Shown in pieces: positions 28,014 to 36,153 of a stretch of 36,153 bases of DNA. A program made the position numbers and the translations under genes. The stretch comes from Pleurocapsa sp. MO_226.B13. GTDB lineage: Bacteria > Cyanobacteriota > Cyanobacteriia > Cyanobacteriales > Xenococcaceae. The notes below the pieces were generated by a model, which was not told the origin of the DNA, did no database searches, and saw nothing but the letters and a program-made list of their open reading frames with translations. Location: assembly GCA_030064795.1 (NCBI GenBank), contig JASJEI010000068.1, positions 1-36,153 on the forward strand. Reading direction: 5' to 3'. How positions within the stretch are numbered: position 1 is the stretch's first letter; every line of letters starts with the position of its first letter.

Positions 28014-29651
28014 ATGATGCTAGGTGATTTAGATGATTTAGAAAATCTAATTGAGGATTTGGGATTCTTTCAAGATCTAAGCGAGCAGGAAGAATCTATT
28101 ACAAACAACGAGACAATCGCTCGTAACAGTTTTAATGAAATTGTCGAAGATGAAACTTTGCCTTCGGCAACTACAGATCTTGCAAGCTTTAATGTGGTAG
28201 AGGGCAATGATAATATCGGTTTTTTGAATCAGGACGACATCGAGCTAGATAGTGGTGAGGATTTAATTCAAAACCTGCTATTGGTAAGGAGTGATGGTAG
28301 TCGCAATCGGGCGATCGTAAATCGCGGAGAATTTGGCGAAGAACAAAGAGTAGATATGACAACTGGAGCTGATAACGATACTATTCGTGGCATTGTTATT
28401 GTCGATGGTACTGGAGATCAAAACACTGGTATCGATAATTATGAAGCTTTAATCGATACGGGTGATGGGAGCGATCGCGTTTTGGGTTTAGTTGCGGTTA
28501 ATGGCGATGGCAATTCCAACGCTAGTATCAGTAATACTTTCAGCACTGTAGATTTAGGAGCCGACGACGATAGAATTGCTGGAATCACGTCGATCGCTGG
28601 TGATGGCGATAGTAATTCGGGTATTAGTGGTGGATTTTTCGGCTACAGATTAGGAGAAGGAAACAACAATTTTGATGCAGTTGTCAACGTTGACGGTAAC
28701 GGCAATAGAAACAGAGGTTTTGGGGGCGGAGATGGCGCGATTGTCGGTAGTTCGGGAAATGATACCGTTAACGCCGTAGCCAATATTGGTGAGAATGGCA
28801 ATGAGAATGATGGTATCAGCTTAAGTGAAGCGGGAATTAGGCTTGAGGGTGGAGACGATCTCCTCAATGCTGCTGTCTTTATTGATGGCAATGGCAGTAA
28901 CAATATGGGAATCTCCATGGTTTTTGGTAATGTTAGCTTGTCCTCTGGCAATAATTCAATCAATAGTACCGTTGAGGTAAAAGGCAGTGGTGATTTCAAT
29001 CGCGGTTTTAACCTTGAATTCTTTGGCGATCTTGAAGGTGGTACTGGAAACGATGAGTTTCAGGCTTCGGTGAAGGTTCAATCGGGAAGCAACAATATCG
29101 GTACTTATCTTGGCGACTTTGGTAACATCGATTTGGGAGAGGGCAATGACCAATTGATAAGCTCGGTGGAAATTTCTGGCTCTGGAGATAACAACAGTGG
29201 CATAGCTTTGGTGGCAGAGCAGGGCGATGCGATTCTCAATACGGGAGCGGGAAACGATCTAGTTCGCGCCTCGCTGGGAGTTGCAAGTGGTATCGACAAC
29301 TATGCGATCGATAACCAACAGACAATCGATCTAGGTATAGGAGACGACATAATCGAGGCTATAGCCCCCGATCCCTTCACGGGATATACGGGAGGAGGAA
29401 CCATCAATCTCGGAGCAGGCGAAGATCTTATCAGTGGTTTTGGAGAGCAATTTGTCGATGGGGGAGAAGGCGAAGATGTGGCTCGGTTTGGTTTTGCAAG
29501 TGACTTTACAGTCAATCTGGGCAGCGAGCCAGATCGCCTCGATATTGTGGTAAATGATATAACGATGTCTTTCTCTAATGTCGAGCAATTTGAGTTTATC
29601 GATCGCACCTACTCCTTTGATGAATTAGCTGCCATAGCTGCGGATATGTAA
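28014..29651 (+). CDS. acidic RTX-like protein with about 33-residue repeats
   Basis: 545 residues, strongly acidic, no signal peptide. From about residue 110 to 440 there are about ten repeats of 31-35 residues, each with an LGxGND-like turn (RTX/haemolysin-type Ca2+ site) followed by a V-x-V-x-G-x-G-x-x-N-x-G-I strand pair: 'DTGDGSDRVLGLVAVNGDGN', 'DLGEGNDQLISSVEISGSGD', and so on. This period is longer than the usual 9-residue RTX nonapeptide. The C-terminal 60 residues are the usual place for a type I secretion signal. An AGAGGAA ribosome site precedes ATG 28014. Likely exported and Ca2+-bound; the role could be surface layer, adhesin or secreted enzyme carrier. Confidence 0.82.
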   Translation: MMLGDLDDLENLIEDLGFFQDLSEQEESITNNETIARNSFNEIVEDETLPSATTDLASFNVVEGNDNIGFLNQDDIELDSGEDLIQNLLLVRSDGSRNRAIVNRGEFGEEQRVDMTTGADNDTIRGIVIVDGTGDQNTGIDNYEALIDTGDGSDRVLGLVAVNGDGNSNASISNTFSTVDLGADDDRIAGITSIAGDGDSNSGISGGFFGYRLGEGNNNFDAVVNVDGNGNRNRGFGGGDGAIVGSSGNDTVNAVANIGENGNENDGISLSEAGIRLEGGDDLLNAAVFIDGNGSNNMGISMVFGNVSLSSGNNSINSTVEVKGSGDFNRGFNLEFFGDLEGGTGNDEFQASVKVQSGSNNIGTYLGDFGNIDLGEGNDQLISSVEISGSGDNNSGIALVAEQGDAILNTGAGNDLVRASLGVASGIDNYAIDNQQTIDLGIGDDIIEAIAPDPFTGYTGGGTINLGAGEDLISGFGEQFVDGGEGEDVARFGFASDFTVNLGSEPDRLDIVVNDITMSFSNVEQFEFIDRTYSFDELAAIAADM

Positions 29652-29689
29652 ATGCCGTTTCTATTGGTTTTCGGTAGAAGTAGCAAAAA

Positions 29690-29714
29690 AACCATGCCTG
29701 TTATTGGCATGGTT
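29690..29714. terminator. hairpin terminator, stronger on the minus strand
   Basis: 9-bp perfect stem AACCATGCC/GGCATGGTT with a 7-nt loop. An A-run precedes it on the plus strand, giving a T-run after it on the minus strand; no minus-strand gene ends here, so it probably ends the RTX transcript less efficiently. Confidence 0.55.
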
Positions 29715-29765
29715 CTTGAGTTAAGGTGAGTTGAAAGTGTTTATTAAAACTTTTACTAATTTAGT

Positions 29766-30539
29766 ATGCTCAATCGGTTACAGGGTTTAATATTTGATGT
29801 TGATGGGACTTTAGCCAACACAGAAAGAGATGGACATCGGGTAGCTTTCAACAGTGCCTTTGAGGAGGCTGAATTAGATTGGCATTGGTCGGTAGAATTT
29901 TATGGTGAATTATTAAAGGTTGCTGGGGGAAAAGAACGAGTCAAGTATTTTATCAGACAATATCAACCTGATTTTCAACTCGAACCAGATATTGATGAAT
30001 TTGCAGCCTATATCCACAAACTGAAGACTAAATACTACCTAAAACTACTTCGTAACGGCACGATTACCTTACGTCCAGGGGCAAAAAGACTAATTGAAGA
30101 AGCGAGAAGTGCGGGAATGCCGATGGCGATCGCTACAACTACTGCTTTACCCAACGTTATTGCTTTACTGGAGAAATATCTCGATCTCGATTGGTTTGAA
30201 GTCATTGCAGCCGGGGATATTGTCGCAGCTAAAAAACCCGCCCCAGATATTTATAATTACGTTCTGGATAAAATGCAAATTCCTGCGAGAAATTTTTTGG
30301 TAATTGAAGATTCCGACAACGGATTGATTGCAGCCAAAGCAGCAGGATTAAAAACTATTGTTACTGTTAATAATTACACCGAAAAACAGGATTTTAGTCA
30401 GGCAGATTTAGTAGTAAGCGATCTTGGCGAACCCGATCGCCCTTGTAAAATATTACAAGGAAATTTCCCCTCAGATTATTTAAGTCTAGCCAGTCTCAAA
30501 ACTTTTATCGAAGAACAATCGAGGGCAAAGAATGCTTGA
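29766..30539 (+). CDS. CbbY-like HAD-IA hydrolase
   Basis: 257 residues. HAD motif I is FDVDGTLANTE (Asp11/Asp13), motif II is the Thr in ATTTALPN (about 125), motif III is the Lys in AAKKPAPDIY (about 158), and motif IV is IEDSDNGLIAAKAAG (about 178). It resembles plastid/cyanobacterial CbbY-type phosphatases, which remove the inhibitory sugar phosphate xylulose-1,5-bisphosphate and so keep Rubisco active; beta-phosphoglucomutase-like activity is the alternative. A T-run near 30575-30583 may end the transcript. Confidence 0.85.
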   Translation: MLNRLQGLIFDVDGTLANTERDGHRVAFNSAFEEAELDWHWSVEFYGELLKVAGGKERVKYFIRQYQPDFQLEPDIDEFAAYIHKLKTKYYLKLLRNGTITLRPGAKRLIEEARSAGMPMAIATTTALPNVIALLEKYLDLDWFEVIAAGDIVAAKKPAPDIYNYVLDKMQIPARNFLVIEDSDNGLIAAKAAGLKTIVTVNNYTEKQDFSQADLVVSDLGEPDRPCKILQGNFPSDYLSLASLKTFIEEQSRAKNA

Positions 30540-31079
30540 CCATAATACCAGCGCGATCGTTTATCCTTTAGGGCTTTTTTTTTGTTATCAATTGCCTAAA
30601 TTCGGGATAACTTGAAACTCCGATCGGATAAAGTTTTGGAACTATGGGAAGAAGCAAAAGTATACTTTAAAAAATCTTCGATAGGTTTGGCAAATTCACG
30701 ATCGCGCCATTCTCCTACTTTTCTCATTTTCTGACTATTCATGCAAGAGGTATACTGTCTTAACCCGAAGATAACCTTAAATAATTTTGCTTTCAACCTA
30801 TTTATTGAATGGTGAGGTGTTCGCCCTTTCTTAGTAACTATCTACTTAACAGATTTTTATTAATTAACAGCGATCTCTTTACGATAACTGCACGATCGCG
30901 TCTTGAAAATCAGTTTAGAATGCTAAAGATACCCTCGATCAATTTGAATATTTAAATTACCGTTATTTACTTGTCTGCCCATTAAGAATCGAAATGATTC
31001 AATTTTTTGGCGATCGAAAAATCTGCCCTTGGGGAACAATAAAAATAACACTTTGCCCTCACACAGCTTGGAAAGTAAT
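30540..31079. other. intergenic region
   Basis: 540 bp, AT-rich. A minus-strand 48-codon frame at 30596-30742 (MNSQKMRKVGEWRDREFAKPIEDFL...) has a plausible composition but no known relatives I can name and no clear ribosome site. No RNA gene or repeat recognised. Confidence 0.4.
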
Positions 31080-33191
31080 ATGTGGAAATCCTTCAGTCCT
31101 AAAACTTGTCTATTAATTAGCATTGGTTTAGTTGCAACGACAATTTTAGGCGCGAAAAGTTTGATCGCTCAAAAAAATACAACTGTAAAAACTAACGAAA
31201 ACAAGCTGCTTCTAACTCCCCTGTCAGCAGTAGCTGAGGAGAATTCTTCCGAACACCAGCGCAATAGTTTTTTGTTAGCTGCGGATTTAATTAATCTCAA
31301 CCAGGGTAGTGCAGCATTAGCTAAATTAGAGGGTTTAGAACGAGAATATCCCCTACTGGCACCTTATATTTTGCTCAAACAGGGTAAAGCCCATCAATTA
31401 GAACAAAACGAACCAGAAGCAAGAGCAACTTGGTACAAACTGCTCGAAAACTATGAAGATTCTCCCGCTACAGCCGAAGCTTTGTATTTATTAGGCAAAT
31501 CTAATCCCGCATACTGGCAACAGGCAATAGTTAAGTTTCCCGCTCATCCCCGCACTCATGAAATTATCCGCCAACAACTAAAGCAAAATCCTCATCAGCC
31601 CAAACTGATGGCGATGTTAGTAAAACAGACTCCAAACGAGTCTGGGGTAGATCGGATCAAAGACCGTCTGGTAAAAGAATACGCCAGCCAGTTAACTCCA
31701 GAAGAATGGGAGGCGATCGCAGATAGCTATTGGCTGAAGTGGGACTACGGACAAGCAGGAAAGGCTTATGCCAAAGCACCCCGTACCTCCCGCAATCTCT
31801 ATCGTGCTGCTAGAGGATATCATATTGCCAACAATAAAACCACGGCAAAACAATTCTATTTCCAATTACTCAAAGAATATCCCGATGCGGTGGATACAGG
31901 TCTGGGTTTGCGCCGTCTGGCGATGCTAGTCAATAAAAAAGAAGGTTTAGGTTATCTAGATCGGGCGATCGCTAAATTTCCCCAACAAGCCCCAGAAGCC
32001 CTACTGGAAAAAGCCGAGTTTTTAGATGCCCTAAACAGTCCCAAATCCGCAGCCCAAGCTCGTCAAAGAGTCTTAACCGACTACAAACATTCTGAAGCTG
32101 CTGCCGAGTACCGTTGGCAAGTCGCCAGTCAAAAAGCTAAAGCAGGCGACCTGATTACCGCTTGGCAATGGGCGCAACCGATCGTCGTTAATAATCCCGA
32201 TAGTGCGATCGCTCCTAAAGCTGGTTTTTGGATTGCCAAATGGGCAGCTAAGCTAAATCGCCCTGAAGATGCTACTAGAGCCTATCAATCGGTTTTAGCT
32301 CGTTTCCCTAGGTCTTATTATGCCTGGCGGTCTGCGGTAGCTTTAGGTTGGGATGTCGGAGATTTTACTACAGTGCGCGATAAACTTCCCGAAGTAGTCA
32401 AAGCCACCCGCTTAACTCCCCCAGGAGGCTCGCAAATCTTTCAAGAATTATACAACCTGGGTTTTGAGCGAGAAGCTTGGGCGCAATTTCAAACAGAAAT
32501 TAGCGATCGCACTCAGTTAACTGTTGCCGAAGAATTCACTAAGGGTTTGCTCAAACTCTACCAAGGAAAAAATTTACGAGGTATCAATCAAATTTGGTAT
32601 CTGCAAAACCGCACTGCATCAGAAGACCAACAAGAGTGGCGCGAGCTACGACAAACCCCCGAATATTGGCAAGCTCTTTACCCTTTTCCCTTTGAGGACA
32701 CTATCCTTAAATGGTCTGAATTACGACAGCTCAACCCACTTTTAGTTACTGCTCTAATTCGTCAAGAATCTCGTTTTGAGCCAGAAATAGAGTCTTCGGC
32801 GGGAGCATTGGGCTTGATGCAGGTCATTCCCCCCACTGCCAAAACCGCAGCCCAAAATATTGGTTTAGACAATTATTCTCTAACTGACCCCGAAGATAAT
32901 ATCAATATTGGTACTTATTATCTCGACTTCACCCATAAAAAATACAACAACAACTCGATGTTAGCAGTTGCCAGCTATAATGCAGGCCCCAATGCAGTCG
33001 CTAAATGGGTATCTCGTTATGGTCTAGAAGATGTAGACGAATTTGTCGAAAAAATTCCCTATCGCGAAACTAAAGGCTATGTAGAATCAGTCTTTGAAAA
33101 TTATTGGAACTATATGTTAGTTTACAACCCTCAAATCGGCGAGCAATTTAAAGCCTTACAAAGCGAGCAAGCAAATTTAAACCGACCATAA
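31080..33191 (+). CDS. lytic murein transglycosylase, Slt70-like
   Basis: 703 residues from ATG 31080. A hydrophobic segment (about 8-28) gives an anchor or signal peptide, so the protein acts in the periplasm. A long helical TPR-like superhelix (about 60-520) is followed by the C-terminal SLT domain: catalytic Glu563 in RQESRFEP, then SAGALGLMQVIPPTA and ASYNAGPNAV. It cleaves peptidoglycan glycan strands to 1,6-anhydro ends, for cell wall turnover or envelope assembly. Slightly longer than the E. coli Slt70. Confidence 0.92.
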   Translation: MWKSFSPKTCLLISIGLVATTILGAKSLIAQKNTTVKTNENKLLLTPLSAVAEENSSEHQRNSFLLAADLINLNQGSAALAKLEGLEREYPLLAPYILLKQGKAHQLEQNEPEARATWYKLLENYEDSPATAEALYLLGKSNPAYWQQAIVKFPAHPRTHEIIRQQLKQNPHQPKLMAMLVKQTPNESGVDRIKDRLVKEYASQLTPEEWEAIADSYWLKWDYGQAGKAYAKAPRTSRNLYRAARGYHIANNKTTAKQFYFQLLKEYPDAVDTGLGLRRLAMLVNKKEGLGYLDRAIAKFPQQAPEALLEKAEFLDALNSPKSAAQARQRVLTDYKHSEAAAEYRWQVASQKAKAGDLITAWQWAQPIVVNNPDSAIAPKAGFWIAKWAAKLNRPEDATRAYQSVLARFPRSYYAWRSAVALGWDVGDFTTVRDKLPEVVKATRLTPPGGSQIFQELYNLGFEREAWAQFQTEISDRTQLTVAEEFTKGLLKLYQGKNLRGINQIWYLQNRTASEDQQEWRELRQTPEYWQALYPFPFEDTILKWSELRQLNPLLVTALIRQESRFEPEIESSAGALGLMQVIPPTAKTAAQNIGLDNYSLTDPEDNINIGTYYLDFTHKKYNNNSMLAVASYNAGPNAVAKWVSRYGLEDVDEFVEKIPYRETKGYVESVFENYWNYMLVYNPQIGEQFKALQSEQANLNRP

Positions 33192-33758
33192 ATTTATTTG
33201 CCAGAATTTTGTCAGGAGATTTTGCCAACACCGTTAGCTCGCGAACCTACTCGTGGTGGTTCATCAGAATGAACTAAAATCTTAGTTGGAATTTTATGCG
33301 ATCGACCAGTTGGCTTGCTGACGATCTGCGTCGCGATCGTTCTAGTTTCGAGTCTAAAAATTTGGATATCGGAGCGAAGTCGTTATGGCGATCGCCTTCT
33401 CAATAGCTCGATCGATAATTCAGAACATCTCAGACAAATCGAGGGTAATAGTTCTCAGCTTCTGCTGGCATTTGCCTTATTTGGTGCAAAGGTTCTAGCG
33501 TCCGATTCTGCTTTGTCCAATTTACATCGGTTACTTGCTTCTAGTGACTACGGTTGTGGTGGTTGCGGTGACTGATTGAATGCTTTGAGTAGAATTACAA
33601 TCTGGTATTTAATCAGCAAACGCTTGCCAAACATAAATCTTAGCTGATAAATATCGAGCGTATGGTAGTCTGCGTTACACAGGCGAGTTACCAACGCTAA
33701 AAAAATTGACTACTATAAACTGATAGAGTAATTTGACAATAACTTAGAGTTATAAATC
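33192..33758. other. intergenic region with a possible small Cys-tailed ORF
   Basis: 567 bp. An 86-codon frame (33315-33575, TTG start) encodes two hydrophobic stretches and ends SSDYGCGGCGD. It has no ribosome site. No RNA gene or terminator found. Confidence 0.4.
33315..33575 (+). CDS. small hydrophobic ORF with GCGGCGD end, doubtful
   Basis: 86 residues if it starts at TTG 33315. Hydrophobic segments lie at about 3-17 and 48-62. The C-terminal Gly/Cys motif is unusual and could be a metal or processing site, or chance. No start codon or Shine-Dalgarno supports it. Confidence 0.25.
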   Translation: MLTICVAIVLVSSLKIWISERSRYGDRLLNSSIDNSEHLRQIEGNSSQLLLAFALFGAKVLASDSALSNLHRLLASSDYGCGGCGD

Positions 33759-34817
33759 ATGATTGTAGTGATGAAGGTCGGTTCTCCAGATCTAGAAATC
33801 CAGAGAATAGAGGCAGAATTAAGGGATTGGGGATTGACTCCAGAAAAAATCATCGGTAAACACAAAATTGTTATGGGTTTGGTTGGGGATACTGCATCTC
33901 TCGATCCATTGCAAATCAAAGAAATTAGCCCCTGGATAGAAGACGTTTTGCGAGTAGAGAAACCCTACAAAAAAACCAGCTTAGAGTATCGTCATGGCGA
34001 ACATAGTAGTGTTACCGTCTCTACTCCTAGTGGCGATGTTACTTTTGGGCAAAATCATCCAGTAGTAATTATTGCTGGTCCTTGTTCGGTAGAAAACGAA
34101 GCTATGATTATTGAAACGGCAAAGGCAGTTAAAGCTGCTGGAGCGAGTTTCCTGCGCGGTGGTGCCTATAAACCCCGTACTTCACCCTATTCTTTCCAAG
34201 GTCATGGCGAAAGTGCTTTAGAATTATTGGCTGCTGCTAGAGATGCTAGCGGGTTAGGCATTATTACCGAGGTTATGGATACTGCCGATGTTGATAAAGT
34301 CGCTGAGGTAGCCGATATCTTGCAAATAGGGGCAAGAAATATGCAAAACTTTGCCTTACTCAAGAAAGTAGGCGCGCAAGATAAGCCCGTTTTTCTCAAG
34401 CGGGGTATGTCGGCAACTATTGATGATTGGCTGATGGCAGCAGAATATGTCTTGGCTGCGGGAAACTCTAATGTAATTTTGTGCGAGCGTGGTATACGCA
34501 CCTTTGACCGTAAATATGTCCGTAACACTCTAGACTTAGCTATATTGCCCGTATTACGTTCTCTGACTCACTTACCGATTGCGGTAGATCCCAGTCACGG
34601 TACTGGCGTGGCTGAATACGTCTTGCCCATGGCAAAAGCGGCGATCGCAGCGGGAACAGATTCCCTGATGATCGAAGTCCACCCCAACCCCGCCAAAGCT
34701 CTTTCTGATGGGCCTCAATCTCTGACATTTGATAGCTTTAAAGATGTAATGGCAGAATTAAGCGCAGTCGGTAATGCGGTTGGTCGTTGGCCCAAATCTC
34801 CTGTTGCCAGTCTCTAA
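33759..34817 (+). CDS. aroF: 3-deoxy-7-phosphoheptulonate (DAHP) synthase, type I-beta
   Basis: 352 residues. N-terminal ferredoxin-like (ACT-like) regulatory domain (about 1-70) is followed by the TIM barrel. Motifs are IIAGPCSVENE (about 104), LRGGAYKPRTSPYSFQG (about 126), and VDPSHGTG (about 277). It joins phosphoenolpyruvate and erythrose 4-phosphate, the first step to aromatic amino acids, quinones and tocopherol. The N-terminal domain is the one through which aromatic end products often inhibit the enzyme in this subclass. Confidence 0.93.
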   Translation: MIVVMKVGSPDLEIQRIEAELRDWGLTPEKIIGKHKIVMGLVGDTASLDPLQIKEISPWIEDVLRVEKPYKKTSLEYRHGEHSSVTVSTPSGDVTFGQNHPVVIIAGPCSVENEAMIIETAKAVKAAGASFLRGGAYKPRTSPYSFQGHGESALELLAAARDASGLGIITEVMDTADVDKVAEVADILQIGARNMQNFALLKKVGAQDKPVFLKRGMSATIDDWLMAAEYVLAAGNSNVILCERGIRTFDRKYVRNTLDLAILPVLRSLTHLPIAVDPSHGTGVAEYVLPMAKAAIAAGTDSLMIEVHPNPAKALSDGPQSLTFDSFKDVMAELSAVGNAVGRWPKSPVASL

Positions 34818-34819
34818 GA

Positions 34820-34840
34820 AATAAGGAATAAGGAATAAAG
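34820..34840. repeat. heptanucleotide tandem repeat (AATAAGG, three copies)
   Basis: Two exact copies and one copy with a single change, immediately after the aroF stop. Same STRR class as the one at 20202 but a different heptamer. Confidence 0.65.
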
Positions 34841-34904
34841 AAATACCTTAGTTTTATTGTTTATTCTTGCTCTTAAATATTTTCTAGACATAGATTAGCT
34901 ACTT

Positions 34905-35234
34905 ATGAAAGACACACCAGATAAATCCGTTTCTAGTGCTAATTCCGAACCAGAGTTATCCCAGCAAAAAGCGACACCTCTACGTTGTTTTTTAGCCTCG
35001 ATTATTTCTGGGGGAATTGCCTATGGTTTGTATTTGTTGCTCAATGCCGTTGTTCAAACTTATGCCACCAAAGCCGTTACTTCTGATAATCCTGTAGTAG
35101 TTAATTTAACTGCTGCGGTAAGAACTATGGTCATGGGAATTGTGGCACTGGGAACGGGGGTATTTGGTGTAGTTGCAATAGGTCTATTTCTTTTGGGAAT
35201 TCAATTAACCTTCCAAAGCATCAAAAAGGCATAA
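34905..35234 (+). CDS. DUF3082 family membrane protein
   Basis: 109 residues. A polar N-terminus (about 1-28) is followed by two hydrophobic helices (about 28-52 and 70-102), with the cyanobacterial DUF3082 pattern (CFLASIISGGIAYGLYLLL and VRTMVMGIVALGTGVFGVVAIGL). The function is unknown; the family is found in cyanobacteria and plastid lineages. Confidence 0.85.
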   Translation: MKDTPDKSVSSANSEPELSQQKATPLRCFLASIISGGIAYGLYLLLNAVVQTYATKAVTSDNPVVVNLTAAVRTMVMGIVALGTGVFGVVAIGLFLLGIQLTFQSIKKA

Positions 35235-35314
35235 ATAGTACTAAATTCTTTTCCTCCTTTTGACTTCACTAACCAGTTAATCATAGGTCAATTAATGGGA
35301 ACGATTGCAAAGCC

Positions 35315-35716
35315 CTACCAGCAAAATTTCAATGGTAAATAAGGGCGAAAATCGATCGCCTTTTGCTTTACCAGATGGTCGAATTCTATAGTTAATAAAT
35401 TTTCTGTTCCTGTAAGCAATTTAACCAAACCTCGTGCTTCGATTGTTTTTAACGCCTGAGAAAGTCGATCGGAGGGAATAGTAATTTTTACTCCTGAAAC
35501 CTGTTTCATTCCAGCAGGATGCTCTATCGGTTCGCGCTGCTGTTTGTTAAAAGGAATGACGAATAATAGGGGTTCATTTGGCTTAGTATCGACAGCAATA
35601 TCAATCTGAAGTTCGCCAGGTAAATAAGCAGGTTTATATGCCCAAGTCTGAAAAGGTAAAGTCGTTTCTGTTGCCTTGCGACGCAAACCGATACCAAAAG
35701 GAGAATAACCCGTTAC
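35315..35716 (-). pseudogene. C-terminal half of a VOC (glyoxalase-like) family protein
   Basis: About 133 residues remain from the stop at 35715-35719 region to the end: the frame YSPFGIGLRR...TTLPFQTWAYKPAYLP...EHPAGMKQVSGVKIT resembles the second half of PF13468-type glyoxalase-like proteins of about 220 residues. An in-frame TAA lies just upstream (35717-35719), so the first half is missing. TTG 35684-35686 is the only late start. Probably a truncated gene beside a rearrangement; a short intact protein is the alternative. Confidence 0.45.
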
Positions 35717-35891
35717 TTATCAGTCGGTAGCTGAGTTAAAGATTAATTTGGCGATCGCCCGGAGTCTCCAGCTAGATGATAAAACCGCGCAAACCTTCCC
35801 TAGTGCTGTGCTGATGGTGGAAGAGAGCAAAACTACCTGTGTTAATGACCTGGCAATCGTTGGTAAAGTTTTACTGTCTGATGTGGCTTAA
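35709..35891 (+). pseudogene. plus-strand gene fragment, unknown
   Basis: About 60 codons with protein-like composition (SVAELKINLAIARSLQLDDKTAQTFPSAVLMVEES...) end in TAA 35889-35891. There is a TAA just before it and no start codon, so this is probably the C-terminal end of a lost gene. Family not recognised. Confidence 0.35.
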
Positions 35892-35978
35892 TTTAAGCTA
35901 CTGGAGACTCATTGTATTTCACACTAAGAAAAAAAATCTCTTGGTTTTATAAGTTTAATGACTCAATTTTAACGCTTT

Positions 35979-36014
35979 AAAAAAGCTTAGATGACTATTT
36001 ATCTAAGCTTTTTT
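35979..36014. terminator. strong bidirectional intrinsic terminator
   Basis: 14-bp perfect stem AAAAAAGCTTAGAT/ATCTAAGCTTTTTT with an 8-nt loop; A and T runs at the two ends make it work in both directions. It probably ends the plus-strand unit here and one entering from the right. Confidence 0.8.
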
Positions 36015-36097
36015 ATATTTTGACTGTGCCTGATTTAGCATCAATTAAAATTATTGCCTGAAAACCTCAGCTTCTGATTCCTGCAACTCAAACAAAT

Positions 36098-36153
36098 TAG
36101 ATTCTTGACCTTGAATGACTAGATTCTTGACCTTGAATGACTAGATTCTTGAC
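36098..36153. repeat. 22-bp tandem repeat at the right edge
   Basis: Unit TAGATTCTTGACCTTGAATGAC occurs twice in full and once for 12 nt before the window ends. On the minus strand the 3' end of a frame (QESNLFELQESEAEVFRQ, stop at 36051-36053) runs into it. The unit length is not a multiple of three, so each copy changes the frame. Confidence 0.85.

Noticed and set aside
33296..33406. 36-codon frame starting ATG 33296
   Set aside because: No ribosome site, Arg/Ser-rich chance-like composition, and it overlaps a frame of comparable weakness.
33706..33734. promoter of aroF (TTGACT with TAATTT at 17 nt)
   Set aside because: The -10 match is weak (3 of 6) and several alternatives exist in the AT-rich sequence.
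36098..36153. CRISPR-like array
   Set aside because: The 22-bp units are directly adjacent with no spacers, so this is a tandem repeat.

Overview
The window is chromosomal DNA from a cyanobacterium. The signs are many copies of the HIP1 palindrome GCGATCGC (for example at 3111-3118) and of its core CGATCG, typically cyanobacterial genes (phylloquinone-pathway methyltransferase MenG, a DUF3082 membrane protein, DUF445, a CHAT protease), and intergenic DNA rich in A+T. No tRNA, rRNA or CRISPR array was found. The genus cannot be told from the sequence alone.

Layout. 1-2670 (minus): a caspase-like CHAT protease followed by a large nSTAND-type NTPase that runs off the left edge; this is a likely signalling or conflict pair. 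2671-3386: gene debris. 3387-4778 (minus): a secreted or membrane-anchored propeller-like protein. 5096-7123 (plus): a K+-channel-like protein with RCK domains on both sides of the pore. 7154-9154 (minus): menG and a DUF445 gene. 9545-12123 (plus): a possible leader peptide, a CaCA-type cation antiporter and an orphan beta subunit of a Na+-type (N-ATPase) F1Fo ATPase, followed at once by an IS200/IS605 element (about 12124-13926, divergent tnpA/tnpB). 13949-19301 (minus): citrate synthase, ABC exporter, SIMPL protein, Uma2 nuclease-like protein and a histone-deacetylase-fold protein, with two of the junctions overlapping.

19302-20229 holds a cytosine methyltransferase remnant and a 114-bp MITE-like element with a 10-bp target duplication. 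20230-23268 (minus) is a tightly overlapping three-gene operon: Ser/Thr kinase, Ras-like GTPase and a protein of unknown function. The first and third proteins end in the same tail, QDR(G/D)WF. 23576-24856 is serS. 24899-25956 is a REP/RAYT island: a transposase broken by a 7-bp tandem duplication, REP-like palindromes, and 66-bp direct repeats around it. sbcD follows (25986-27203), then an acidic protein built of about 33-residue RTX-like repeats (28014-29651), a CbbY-like HAD phosphatase, a Slt70-like lytic transglycosylase, a DAHP synthase, a DUF3082 gene, and a debris zone to the right edge with a truncated VOC-like gene, a gene fragment, a strong terminator and a 22-bp tandem repeat.

The two most interesting places are the CHAT/nSTAND pair and the kinase-GTPase-unknown operon with its shared C-terminal tail. 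Both fit the general pattern of NTP-dependent signalling or conflict systems in multicellular and cyanobacterial genomes. The second one, and its tail motif in particular, does not match any named system I can recall.
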